Source: Sulfurimicrobium sp. (GTDB lineage: Bacteria; Pseudomonadota; Gammaproteobacteria; Burkholderiales; Sulfuricellaceae). From it: a DNA stretch of 49,534 nucleotides. The position numbers were made by a program, and so were the translations under genes. The notes beneath the pieces are model-generated. The model did no database searches, was not told the origin of the DNA, and saw nothing but the letters and a program-made list of their open reading frames with translations. The DNA lies in NCBI GenBank assembly GCA_030652035.1, contig JAUSBJ010000041.1:1-49534 (forward strand), read 5' to 3'. How positions within the stretch are numbered: the stretch's first letter is position 1; each line of letters starts with the position of its first letter. Below, in pieces: positions 1 through 7,272 of this stretch.

Positions 1-140
1 CATCACACACCACTGCGACATCCTGGAAACCGGCAACGACTCCTTCCGCTTCAAACAGCGCAAGAAAAGCATTAAATCCGACTGATCAACTGGAAAGATT
101 TGGACGCTGTTGCCTGGAAACTATTGGACGCTGATTGACA
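1..140 (+). mobile_element. IS21-family element, right terminus (partial)
   Basis: The first 140 bases are the end of an IS21-family element, and bases 2-140 reappear reverse-complemented at 49396-49534. The inner part codes the tail of IstB. The outer part carries two near-identical blocks of about 23 bp beginning CTGGAAA and containing TTGGACGCTG (starting near 90 and 114), the multiple terminal repeats expected for IS21 transposase binding. The element ends in ...GATTGACA at 140, with the CA terminus usual for the family, and the similarity to the right copy stops exactly there. The rest of the element lies outside the window. Confidence 0.85.
2..85 (+). CDS. istB: IstB-like IS21 helper ATPase, C-terminal 27 residues (partial)
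   Basis: This reading frame enters from outside the window and ends at TGA 83-85. The visible residues include HHCDILETGNDSFRF followed by a lysine-rich tail ending KSIKSD, typical of the C-terminus of IstB, the AAA+ ATPase that helps the IS21 transposase IstA choose and join target DNA. Only the tail is present, so no Walker motif can be checked. An identical copy lies on the minus strand at 49451-49534. The family assignment rests on this short motif and on the terminal repeats that follow it. Confidence 0.75.
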   Translation: MTHHCDILETGNDSFRFKQRKKSIKSD

Positions 141-264
141 CGTTATCCTATATAAACACGGCAATCGCCGCGGATCCGCCAGCCATGCCGACAACATCCC
201 TCGTGGTAGAGCTTTGTGCAAGTATCAGGCGATACGATCCAATCATTCGCCTGATGAAGTCAGC

Positions 265-1380
265 TCAGATTGTGCTTGTTGCCAGAGAATGCACAACCGT
301 ACGCTGATGCTCGAAAACTTCCAGAATGACAGCGCGAATATGGTGGTTGGTATCTACAGCGATCATGGTGGTTGGCTCACGAATTTCCTTGACGCCAGCA
401 CTGCAATTCAGTATTTCACCATCCCCCCAACTGAAGGGAGGCGTCATGTTCATGTAGTGAACAGACCCAACAAGCTTCGCTGAAAGTTCCTTATGCTGGA
501 TGGTCAGCGAATCCAGTTGCTTTGAATGCCCACGCACGATAAAGAACTGGTTGTTGATGGTGTAACGAATTTTCGCATTCGCATGCGGAGCAATCACGCC
601 ATCAGCAGCATTTGGATTACGGATCAGGTAGTCCCCGAAGATGATATTACGATCCTGGCTTCCAGAGAAAATCGCCTTCCACGCAAGCATCTCGATTCGC
701 GGAATACACCCCTCAGCATCCGGGGTGTCAACCGCTTCGTTCACGGCCGCTGGCATCGATCCACCGGCGATGATCACCGTGCCGAACCCCAAACTACGCA
801 GAACACTCACCGCGTTTTCGGCATCTTCAATCAAGTCCGGGACTGAAATGGTGGAAACATCCCCAAAATCAACCAATACGTAGCAATTACTCGGGCTGAC
901 TACCAGTGATCCCATGATGTCATTCATGCGCTCCGAAAAGTACTGAACGTCAAGCATGTCATCTTGGATCGCCTCTCGGTCCAGACGAATGCAAGGCGTC
1001 ACAGGAAGCATAGTACGGATGTTCTTGAGCGCTTGGCTATAAGCGGGGTCATCCCAACGGTCATATCCCACTACCGGATGAACGGGGACGCCACTGGACC
1101 TGAACTGTGAAAATGCGTACTCCAAAACATGTATGCCGCTTTCAGTTCGCGTATTGGGGCTCCACTTTGAGATGTCTAAGAAGGCTGGGCGTCCGAGCCA
1201 AGCCTTCCCAGCACCTGCGGCTGTCCGACAAATTGCCTTTTCAAATACGTTCGTACCGGGCTTTTGCCCTGGCAACTCAAAGAGCGGCATCGCTTTTTCT
1301 GAGATAGACGCTTGTAAGTTTGTCAGGGCAGCAAATTCGCCCCGCTTGGCCGCCATCAGCGGAACATAAAGAATACTCAT
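265..1380 (-). CDS. Beta family protein (phage T4 beta-like), third gene of a toxin-antitoxin-like cassette
   Basis: This 371-residue protein begins MSILYVPLMAAKRGEF and resembles the beta family named after phage T4 beta protein (PF14350-type). That family typically opens with a YVP...KxGE signature and carries internal motifs like the VLVDFGD, IPRIEMLAW and IIFGDY seen here. There is no signal peptide or membrane segment, so it is probably cytosolic. Its biochemical activity is not established. The ATG at 1378-1380 lies one base after the stop of the HTH-metallopeptidase gene, so the two are almost certainly co-translated as the last members of a three-gene operon. The gene ends 124 bp before the IS21-family terminus and appears complete. 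A role as effector, sensor or accessory antitoxin factor is inference from context. Confidence 0.7.
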   Translation of the reverse strand: MSILYVPLMAAKRGEFAALTNLQASISEKAMPLFELPGQKPGTNVFEKAICRTAAGAGKAWLGRPAFLDISKWSPNTRTESGIHVLEYAFSQFRSSGVPVHPVVGYDRWDDPAYSQALKNIRTMLPVTPCIRLDREAIQDDMLDVQYFSERMNDIMGSLVVSPSNCYVLVDFGDVSTISVPDLIEDAENAVSVLRSLGFGTVIIAGGSMPAAVNEAVDTPDAEGCIPRIEMLAWKAIFSGSQDRNIIFGDYLIRNPNAADGVIAPHANAKIRYTINNQFFIVRGHSKQLDSLTIQHKELSAKLVGSVHYMNMTPPFSWGDGEILNCSAGVKEIREPTTMIAVDTNHHIRAVILEVFEHQRTVVHSLATSTI

Positions 1381-1381
1381 C

Positions 1382-2605
1382 TTAGACCTCTACCTCTGAG
1401 AAATTAAAGTGCTTACGCACTTGCCCGTGCCCAACCAAATCATTAAAAATCGTATAATTCTCTCGCTCTTTCCTCAGCCTGCCAGCGATGATCGCCGGGT
1501 GTATCTTTAATTCTCTAGAAAGCCTATCTATAGTCAGACTGCCAGGATTTAAGTACGCATCACTGCGTTTCCAAGCAACCCTTGGTATAAGAGCTTCCTT
1601 CGTAATTCGATTAGCTTCTACTTCTCGTCGGTCGTCAGATGACGAATCTAGATTGTCCAGGAACGTCTCTTCGCGATCGACATGCTTCCATAAATGTGCT
1701 ACTTCATGGAGCAAGGTAAACCAAAAGTTATCCAGCCGATCAAACCGGAGAGTCAGTCCAATAATCGGTGTTCCATCTTCATCTTGCATGGCTGCACCAT
1801 CTAGCAGCGTTCCTTTCAGATGGGACTCGACAACGACAGCAATGCCATGCTTCTCCAGGAACTCAACTGCCAACACGGGGCCATGCTCAAACCAACTCAA
1901 CTGCGCCAGTTCACGCATGAATGCGCCGGACAGTCGCTCTCGATCAAACAAACCTAGAGTAGGCTTCTTTTCCCTCGCTCTCTGAATCACACGAGCTAGC
2001 CAAGCATAAAGCGCATATTTTGTAGCTGGCGAGTAAGCATCTCCCCCGAGCGTTCGACGGAACGCGGTGCTACCGAATTCCACCCCCACATCCGAGATGA
2101 AGCCCTGTACTAATTCTTCCGTGGACTTAACTGCCTTGTTGGCTAACTTTTGAAGCCAACCGCGAGCGATCATTTCTTTTATTGGAAAGCTTCCCCAGTT
2201 AATTTCGTCTTTCTCGGTTTGTGCAACCTCGGTTGCACCCACTCCGACAAGGGTCTCTGTTGATATACCCAATCCACTGGAAAGTGCGCGAATCATATTA
2301 ACTGTCAGTGGACGCTTTCTTCCCAAGACTTCTGAGACCCGACTACGTGTGCCAAAATAAGGCACAAGGTCCGCCTGTTTTAAACCTTGTTCCTGCATTC
2401 GAAACAGGATCGCGCTAACTGGATCAGGAGCTTCTATTGGGTATTTCTGGTTTTCATATGCTTCGACCAACACAGAGAGAAGTTCAAGGCGGTCTGCCAT
2501 TTCACTTCCAGGCCGCGGTTCGCAGGCGATAAGTCGCTGTATCTCTAAGAGATACGCTTGGTGCTGCTCTTCAGAGCGGATTACTTTAGCGTCCATTCGC
2601 ATCAT
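1382..2605 (-). CDS. HigA-type XRE repressor fused to ImmA/IrrE-like zinc metallopeptidase
   Basis: This 407-residue protein is a putative antitoxin and repressor. Residues ~55-115 match the HigA signature: YPIEAPDP, then GLKQADL, then VSEVLGRKRPLT, an XRE helix-turn-helix that recognises operator DNA. The C-terminal half is an ImmA/IrrE-like metallopeptidase with the zinc motif HEVAH at residues 300-304 (LLHEVAHLWKH) and a downstream ...RREVEANRI segment that could supply the third ligand. Such fusions usually repress their own operon and can be switched by cleavage. ATG at 2603-2605 is preferred over the TTG just upstream; another ATG lies at 2594-2596. It starts 3 bp after the toxin stop and ends 1 bp before the beta-family gene. 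The domain calls are firm; the regulatory role is inferred from family and operon. Confidence 0.85.
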   Translation of the reverse strand: MMRMDAKVIRSEEQHQAYLLEIQRLIACEPRPGSEMADRLELLSVLVEAYENQKYPIEAPDPVSAILFRMQEQGLKQADLVPYFGTRSRVSEVLGRKRPLTVNMIRALSSGLGISTETLVGVGATEVAQTEKDEINWGSFPIKEMIARGWLQKLANKAVKSTEELVQGFISDVGVEFGSTAFRRTLGGDAYSPATKYALYAWLARVIQRAREKKPTLGLFDRERLSGAFMRELAQLSWFEHGPVLAVEFLEKHGIAVVVESHLKGTLLDGAAMQDEDGTPIIGLTLRFDRLDNFWFTLLHEVAHLWKHVDREETFLDNLDSSSDDRREVEANRITKEALIPRVAWKRSDAYLNPGSLTIDRLSRELKIHPAIIAGRLRKERENYTIFNDLVGHGQVRKHFNFSEVEV

Positions 2606-2608
2606 CAA

Positions 2609-2872
2609 TTAATTCGTACTCTTCAGGTCGACCACTAGGGCAACGGACTGCGGAAAAACCATTGCAACCTCAATACATTGCGTGTGCTGCCCAACAGGAA
2701 ATTGAAACACATCATTTGCAATATTGCGCGCCCTTGGAAATTGGCTCAAAACATCCCTTGCCACTTTCCAGTTGGCGCGAGATAACTCCGACACCCAGCT
2801 GCGCATCCACGCATCGGTATGATCATCCAAGCCGTAAAGCGCCCGAAGGCGGTTCCTTCCAAGTAGTTTCAT
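2609..2872 (-). CDS. HigB-like toxin (RelE superfamily)
   Basis: This small protein of 87 residues starts MKLLGRNRLRALYG and contains the HigB-like pattern WVSELSRANWKVARDVLSQF, then RNIANDVFQFPV and an IEVAMVFPQSVAL strand pair. HigB toxins are RelE-fold mRNA interferases that cut translated mRNA on the ribosome. An upstream TTG at 2929 keeps the frame open but lies at or above the predicted promoter, so the ATG at 2870-2872 is chosen; it sits about 20 bases below the likely transcription start. Toxin first, antitoxin second is the usual HigBA order. The antitoxin start follows after 3 bp. The assignment is by pattern; catalytic residues in HigB-type toxins vary and were not fixed here. Confidence 0.75.
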   Translation of the reverse strand: MKLLGRNRLRALYGLDDHTDAWMRSWVSELSRANWKVARDVLSQFPRARNIANDVFQFPVGQHTQCIEVAMVFPQSVALVVDLKSTN

Positions 2873-2882
2873 AGTTAGCGGT

Positions 2883-2945
2883 GTTCGTGATTTGGGAACA
2901 TTGTATACCAACAATTTCCTGTGATGCAAGTTCCCAATACGGGAA
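2883..2945 (-). promoter_or_regulatory. Promoter and operator palindromes of the HigB/HigA-peptidase/beta operon
   Basis: On the minus strand a -35-like TTGCAT (2924-2929) is followed by TATACA (2902-2907, 16 bp spacer) overlapping TACAAT (2900-2905, 18 bp spacer). A perfect palindrome TTCCC-AATAC-GGGAA lies at 2931-2945, just above the -35. A second, looser one with GTTC/GAAC arms lies at 2883-2899, covering the transcription start. The pair of sites flanking the promoter suits autorepression by the HTH protein. No strong Shine-Dalgarno precedes the ATG at 2872. Confidence 0.55.
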
Positions 2946-3230
2946 TTTATTACGTGGCGATTTTTGCCAGAGATGCGTATTGCGCATCAGCGTCAGACCA
3001 TCCAACCCACGAAATTCGGAGTAGCAGCACCGCGTCTAAGAACTTCGCCATCCACCGAATAGCCATTCGCAAAATATGGAAGCACCCGTTTAGCAGTTAC
3101 GACTGCCAAATGTCCGGTTAGAAACCTTGAGCGGGCATATCTATCCGACTCGGGAAAAGTCTGCTATGGCCGAGCAAAAGCCCTTCGTCATGAACTCTTT
3201 CACCTGCAGTTCCTGCTCGAACCTGGCGCA
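2946..3230. other. Intergenic stretch between the toxin operon and ggt
   Basis: No convincing gene is seen here. The one notable feature is a perfect palindrome GATGCG-TATTG-CGCATC at 2972-2988, about 30 bp above the operator region; it has no U-tract and could be a further regulator site or chance. Short open frames lack ribosome binding sites and family-like sequence. Confidence 0.4.
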
Positions 3231-5018
3231 TCAACGCCCAATCTTAATCACCGTTCCCTCGCGCCGCATATCGGCGGCACCGTGGTGTGCGCCCGTCGCG
3301 AGGTCGATGACAACGCCCTGCACCGAGCCGATGGTTTGCTTGCAGCGCTCACTGCCTGATTCTTCCAGCCCCACATGACCCAGCGTGCGCAAGGCATCCT
3401 GCGTGGCGATGCTGATGCGCGGCTGCATGAAGTCCTGCCCGCCTTCGCAGCTCACCGGGCCCGCCGCGTGTGTCACCGACAGACGGGGGGCGGCGATGGC
3501 CTGCTGCAGGGTCATCCCGTGGTCGATCAGGTTGAGGGTGACGTTGAGCACCGAGTTGATGATGGACGACCCGCCCGGCGAGCCGAATGCTGCCACCGGT
3601 TTGCCATCCTTGAACAGCATCGTGGGCGCCATGCTGGAGCGGGGGCGCTTGCGGGGGGCGACGTCGTTGGCGCCGGGGTTGGCGCTGCTGGCGCTGGGTG
3701 CGAAATTGAAGTCGGTGAGCTCGTTGTTGAGCAGAAACCCATAGCCCGGCACGGTGATGCCCGAGCCCCAGGTGTATTCAATGGAGCTGGTGTAGCTCAC
3801 CACGTTGCCCCAGCGGTCGACGATGGAAAAGTGGGTGGTATGCGGGCTTTCCTGCCCGGCAAGCACGGGCCTGGGCCGGTTCAGTCTGGCGTCATCCCAG
3901 GGGAGTGGATCTCCGGCCTGTGGCGTGTCCATCCGGCTATCCGTTTTGATCAAGGCAGAGCGGGATGCGATGAAGCCGGGATGCAGCAGGCCCACACGCG
4001 GCACCGCTGCAGCATCGTCGTCGCCGATCCACACGGCGCGGTCGGCAAAGGCCAGGCGCATGGCCTCTATCATCACATGCAGGGTTTTGGGACTGCCGAA
4101 GCCATAGCCCTGTATGGCGTCCCCCAGCGGAAAGCGTTCGAGCAGCTTGAGCGTTTCGAATGTGGTGAGGCCGCCGGAGGAAGGGGGCGGCATCCCTGCC
4201 AGCGTCCAGCCGCGATACTGCCCGACCAGCGGTGTGCGGATGGCGACCTGATAGTCCGCCAGGTCCGCCAGCGTCATGCGGCCTTTGCCGGCTGCGCCGA
4301 GCTCGTCCCGCGTGCGCTGCTGGGCTTTGATCATTGCGCGCGCCAGGGGGCCACGGTAAAAGGCATCGGGCCCTTTGGCGGCGATGAGTTTCAGGGTTCT
4401 GGCCAGATCGGGTTGCACCAGCCAGTCACCCTCGGCCAGGGGCACGCCCCCGGGACGAAAGATCGCGGCGGTCTCCGGCTGCAATTGCGTGCGGCCGTGA
4501 TCGTTGGCGATATCTTCGGCCATGAATCGGTTCACGCGAAAGCCGCGCTCGGCCAGCTCAATGGCGGGTGCCAGCGTGTCGGCAAGATTGCGGGTGCCCC
4601 AGCGGCGCAATGCGGTGTCGACGCCGCGCAGGGTGCCGGGCACGCCGACCGATATGCCGCTGGTCGAGGCCTGCGGGAAAGGCATCGGCTTGCCATCGGG
4701 CGCAAACATGCCGGCACGGGCCGCGGCGGGTGCGCGCTCGCGCGAATCGACGATGACGGTTTCGCCGGTTTTGGCCAGATAGATCATCATGAATCCGCCG
4801 CCGCCGATGCCGGATGACTGCGGCTCGACCACGTTGAGCGCGAACTGCACCGCAGCCGCAGCATCGATGGCATTGCCCCCCTGTGCCAGCATGCGGGCAC
4901 CGGCAGCGGCGGCTGCCGGGTGGGAGGCCGCCACCACGCCGTCGGGCGAGGCGGCCAGAGCCGGAAATGAAAGGAAACACAGGACGAGCCAGCGCGTGCA
5001 ATGCGAACGAAGGGACAT
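3231..5018 (-). CDS. ggt: Gamma-glutamyltransferase, secreted
   Basis: This gene encodes a 595-residue gamma-glutamyltransferase, which cleaves or transfers the gamma-glutamyl group of glutathione and related compounds in the periplasm. The precursor matures by self-cleavage in front of a conserved threonine, seen here as Thr394 in SPHTTHFSIVDRWGN. Other family marks are GGNAIDAAAA, SSGIGGGGFM, SRERAP, PPPSSGG and the oxyanion/substrate loop GSPGGSSI. The ATG at 5018 gives a good signal peptide (LVLCFLSFPALAA); 36 upstream in-frame residues are unlike any leader and were excluded. Length matches the family. It lies downstream of, and on the same strand as, the TRAP transporter genes but is separated from them by a large palindromic element. 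The segment is clearly more GC-rich than the core genes. Confidence 0.93.
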   Translation of the reverse strand: MSLRSHCTRWLVLCFLSFPALAASPDGVVAASHPAAAAAGARMLAQGGNAIDAAAAVQFALNVVEPQSSGIGGGGFMMIYLAKTGETVIVDSRERAPAAARAGMFAPDGKPMPFPQASTSGISVGVPGTLRGVDTALRRWGTRNLADTLAPAIELAERGFRVNRFMAEDIANDHGRTQLQPETAAIFRPGGVPLAEGDWLVQPDLARTLKLIAAKGPDAFYRGPLARAMIKAQQRTRDELGAAGKGRMTLADLADYQVAIRTPLVGQYRGWTLAGMPPPSSGGLTTFETLKLLERFPLGDAIQGYGFGSPKTLHVMIEAMRLAFADRAVWIGDDDAAAVPRVGLLHPGFIASRSALIKTDSRMDTPQAGDPLPWDDARLNRPRPVLAGQESPHTTHFSIVDRWGNVVSYTSSIEYTWGSGITVPGYGFLLNNELTDFNFAPSASSANPGANDVAPRKRPRSSMAPTMLFKDGKPVAAFGSPGGSSIINSVLNVTLNLIDHGMTLQQAIAAPRLSVTHAAGPVSCEGGQDFMQPRISIATQDALRTLGHVGLEESGSERCKQTIGSVQGVVIDLATGAHHGAADMRREGTVIKIGR

Positions 5019-5140
5019 GGGAATGAGTGAGTAGCGGAAGAAGCTCAAGCCTGCCCTATCTTGCCTGGGCGCGTCAATATGTTGGACTAACGAAGCTGCC
5101 GGGTTACGGGACGCAAAGGAGGACACTCCGGCCGTGAAGC

Positions 5141-5414
5141 CTTAGGGCTCGTTAATGAATAACTTGGACATACGCTGGGGCTGTTTTGGGCGCAGGCCAA
5201 GGCGTGAGACGTGCGGTTGTGTCATTCACAACAAGCGGCTCACAACGCCGGAGTGCGCCCAAAACAGCCCCAGCCCGAAGGGTTGCTGTGTATTCGGGCG
5301 TCTGCGGCGTTGCAAAACTTGGCAATGGAATAACCATTGCCTGCGTCTCGCGCCTTGTATCCATCCCGAATACACAGCAACGTATATCCAAGTTATTCAT
5401 TAACGAGCCCTAAG
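5141..5414. repeat. 274 bp palindromic element with nested hairpins (MITE-like, cloverleaf)
   Basis: Outer arms 5141-5174 and 5381-5414 are inverted repeats matching at 33 of 34 positions (the one difference would be a G-U pair in RNA). Inside lie two further perfect stems: 5175-5194 with 5254-5273 (20 bp) and 5282-5298 with 5365-5381 (17 bp). Their tips carry smaller hairpins GTTGTG/CACAAC (5216-5232) and GGCAATGG/CCATTGCC (5321-5341). The whole can fold as a three-way junction. The boundaries read TA-GGGCTCGTT...AACGAGCCC-TA, consistent with a non-autonomous element with a TA target duplication. It begins 3 bp from the dctQM stop codon, between that gene and ggt. Short open frames within it are by-products of the symmetry. 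Confidence 0.85.
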
Positions 5415-5417
5415 TGC

Positions 5418-7265
5418 TTACTTAATCAATCCCGGCAGCCAGGTGGATAGCGCCGGCACGTAGGTGATGACGATCACACCCAGCGCCAGCACCCCCAGCG
5501 ATGGCAGCACGGCGCGGGCGACTTCGGCCATGGGCTTGCCGAAACGATAGGAAGCAAAGAACAGGTTCATGCCTACCGGGGGCGTCAGGAACCCGAGTTC
5601 CATGTTGGCGAGGAAGATGATGCCCAGGTGCACCGGGTCGATGCCGAAGGCCAGGCCGATGGGCACGATCAGCGGGGTGACGACGATGATCGCGGAGTAG
5701 ATGTCCATGAAGGCGCCGACCAGGAGCAGCAGCAGGTTCAGCGCCAGCAGGAAAGTCACGGGCGAGCTGATGGTGGCGCGTACCCATTCCGTGGCCTGGT
5801 CTGGGATCTGCGCGTCGATGAGGTAGTTGGTGAAGCCCAGCGCCATGCCCAGGATCAGGATGATGCCGCCCACCAGAAGGCCGCATTCGGCCATCACCCG
5901 CGGCACGTCGCGGGTGAGTGACAGGTCGCGGTAGACCGCCACTTCGATGAAAAAGGCGTAAAGCGCCGTCAGGGCGGCGGTTTCGGTGGGCGTGACATAG
6001 CCGCTGGCGAGGCCGCCGAAGGTCACCAGGGGGATGGCCAGCTCCCATTTGGCGTCCCACAGGGCGGCGCCTGCCTCGCGGCGGTCGAATGGGATCGGCG
6101 CCACGTCCCGGGGCTGGCGGCGCATCCCCAGCCAGGCGAGCATGGCCGTCATCACCGCCGCCGGCAGCAGCGCGGCGAGGAACATGGTTTCGATCGGCTG
6201 GCGCGCGATGATGGCGTAGAGGATCAGCGGCAGCGCGGGCGGCAGCAGCACCCCCAGCGAACAGCCGCTGGTGATGAGCCCGATGCCCGCGCGTTCGGGA
6301 TATTTCACGCCCAGCAGGAGGGGCAGCAGCAGCCCGCCCAGCGCCAGGATGGTCACGCCCGATGCACCGGTGAACGAGGTGAAAAATCCGGTGAGCAGCA
6401 CCGTGACCAGCGCTGCACCGCCGCGAAAACTGCCGAACAGCGCCTTGAAAACCCGGATCAGGCGCTGTGCCGCCCCACCCTCGGCAAGGAAATAGCCCGC
6501 CAGGGTAAACAGCGGAATGGCCGGCAGCGATGGGTTGACCGTAAGCTGGTAGTGGTTCAGCGGGATGGCGGAGATGGGCAGGTCGGCCCCGGTGAACAGC
6601 ACCAGCGCCGCGCCGCCGAGCACGATGAACACCGGCGCGCCCAGTGCCGCGGCGAGGAACACCACGGCGAGGCCCGGCGTCACCAGGGCGCCCGGATCGG
6701 CCCCAACGCGCACCGCGATGTAAGCCAGGGCCGCGGCCAGCAGCGCCGTCGCCGCGCGCAGCGCCAGGCTCTGTGCAGCGCCAGTCAAGAGCCGCAAGCA
6801 GATGAAGGCGAAACCCAGCGGCATGGCGGCCTGAACCGCCCACTGCGGAATGCCGTAGGCCAGCATGTTCCCGCCGGCGCGTTCGGCCAGCACGAATTCG
6901 TAGCCGGCATAGCACAGGAAGCCGGCGACCACCATGGCCACGGCGGCGGCGAAAACGCGCGCGGCCTCGCGCGCCCCTGAAGGCAGGCTGTTGTCCAGGC
7001 TGGAGAGCGCCAAGAGGCGCCCCTCGCGGACCGCCACCATGGCGCCCAGCATGCCCACCACCAGCACCAGGTGCTGCACCAGGGTGGCGGCATTGGCGAT
7101 GCCGATGCGGAATACGCCGCGCAGCAGGATTTCCGCCAGCGGCAGCAGCACCATGGCGCCGAGCACCAGGGTCAGCGCGAGATCCTCGCCGCCGTGAAGG
7201 ACGCCGCGCCAGCCATGCCTGGCGGGGCGCGTTCTGGGCAGCAGCAGGTCTGGATTCTGGCTCAT
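5418..7265 (-). CDS. TRAP transporter fused small and large permease subunit (DctQM)
   Basis: This 615-residue membrane protein joins the two TRAP permease subunits. Residues ~1-170 form the four-helix DctQ part (GGEDLALTLVLGAMVLLPLAEILLR near the start). The remainder is the multi-helix DctM part, with NPSLPAIPLFTLAGYFLAEGG, FTGASGVTILALGG, TSGCSLGVLLPPALPLILY and a terminal NMELGFLTPPVGMNLF. TRAP transporters use a sodium or proton gradient and a periplasmic receptor to import organic acids and similar solutes. It is the last gene of a TatT-DctP-DctQM operon, 7 bp after dctP. The substrate cannot be read from the sequence. The stop abuts the palindromic element at 5414. Confidence 0.9.
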   Translation of the reverse strand: MSQNPDLLLPRTRPARHGWRGVLHGGEDLALTLVLGAMVLLPLAEILLRGVFRIGIANAATLVQHLVLVVGMLGAMVAVREGRLLALSSLDNSLPSGAREAARVFAAAVAMVVAGFLCYAGYEFVLAERAGGNMLAYGIPQWAVQAAMPLGFAFICLRLLTGAAQSLALRAATALLAAALAYIAVRVGADPGALVTPGLAVVFLAAALGAPVFIVLGGAALVLFTGADLPISAIPLNHYQLTVNPSLPAIPLFTLAGYFLAEGGAAQRLIRVFKALFGSFRGGAALVTVLLTGFFTSFTGASGVTILALGGLLLPLLLGVKYPERAGIGLITSGCSLGVLLPPALPLILYAIIARQPIETMFLAALLPAAVMTAMLAWLGMRRQPRDVAPIPFDRREAGAALWDAKWELAIPLVTFGGLASGYVTPTETAALTALYAFFIEVAVYRDLSLTRDVPRVMAECGLLVGGIILILGMALGFTNYLIDAQIPDQATEWVRATISSPVTFLLALNLLLLLVGAFMDIYSAIIVVTPLIVPIGLAFGIDPVHLGIIFLANMELGFLTPPVGMNLFFASYRFGKPMAEVARAVLPSLGVLALGVIVITYVPALSTWLPGLIK

Positions 7266-7272
7266 GGGGCGC

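Noticed and set aside
141..264. Short minus-strand frame of about 32 codons between the beta gene and the IS end
   Set aside because: It ends before the IS boundary, has no ribosome site and no recognisable sequence; chance cannot be excluded.
3375..4817. Long open frame antisense to ggt
   Set aside because: It is a shadow of GC-rich ggt codons, lacks a ribosome site and reads as low-complexity Gly/Ala/Arg/His sequence.
5152..5403. Two 82-codon frames on opposite strands with the same beginning MNNLDIR
   Set aside because: They arise from the outer inverted repeat of the palindromic element and end in the mirrored arm.
5422..6915. 497-codon frame inside dctQM on the same strand
   Set aside because: The Arg/Gly/His-rich composition and absence of hydrophobic helices show an out-of-frame shadow; the DctQM frame has all family motifs.
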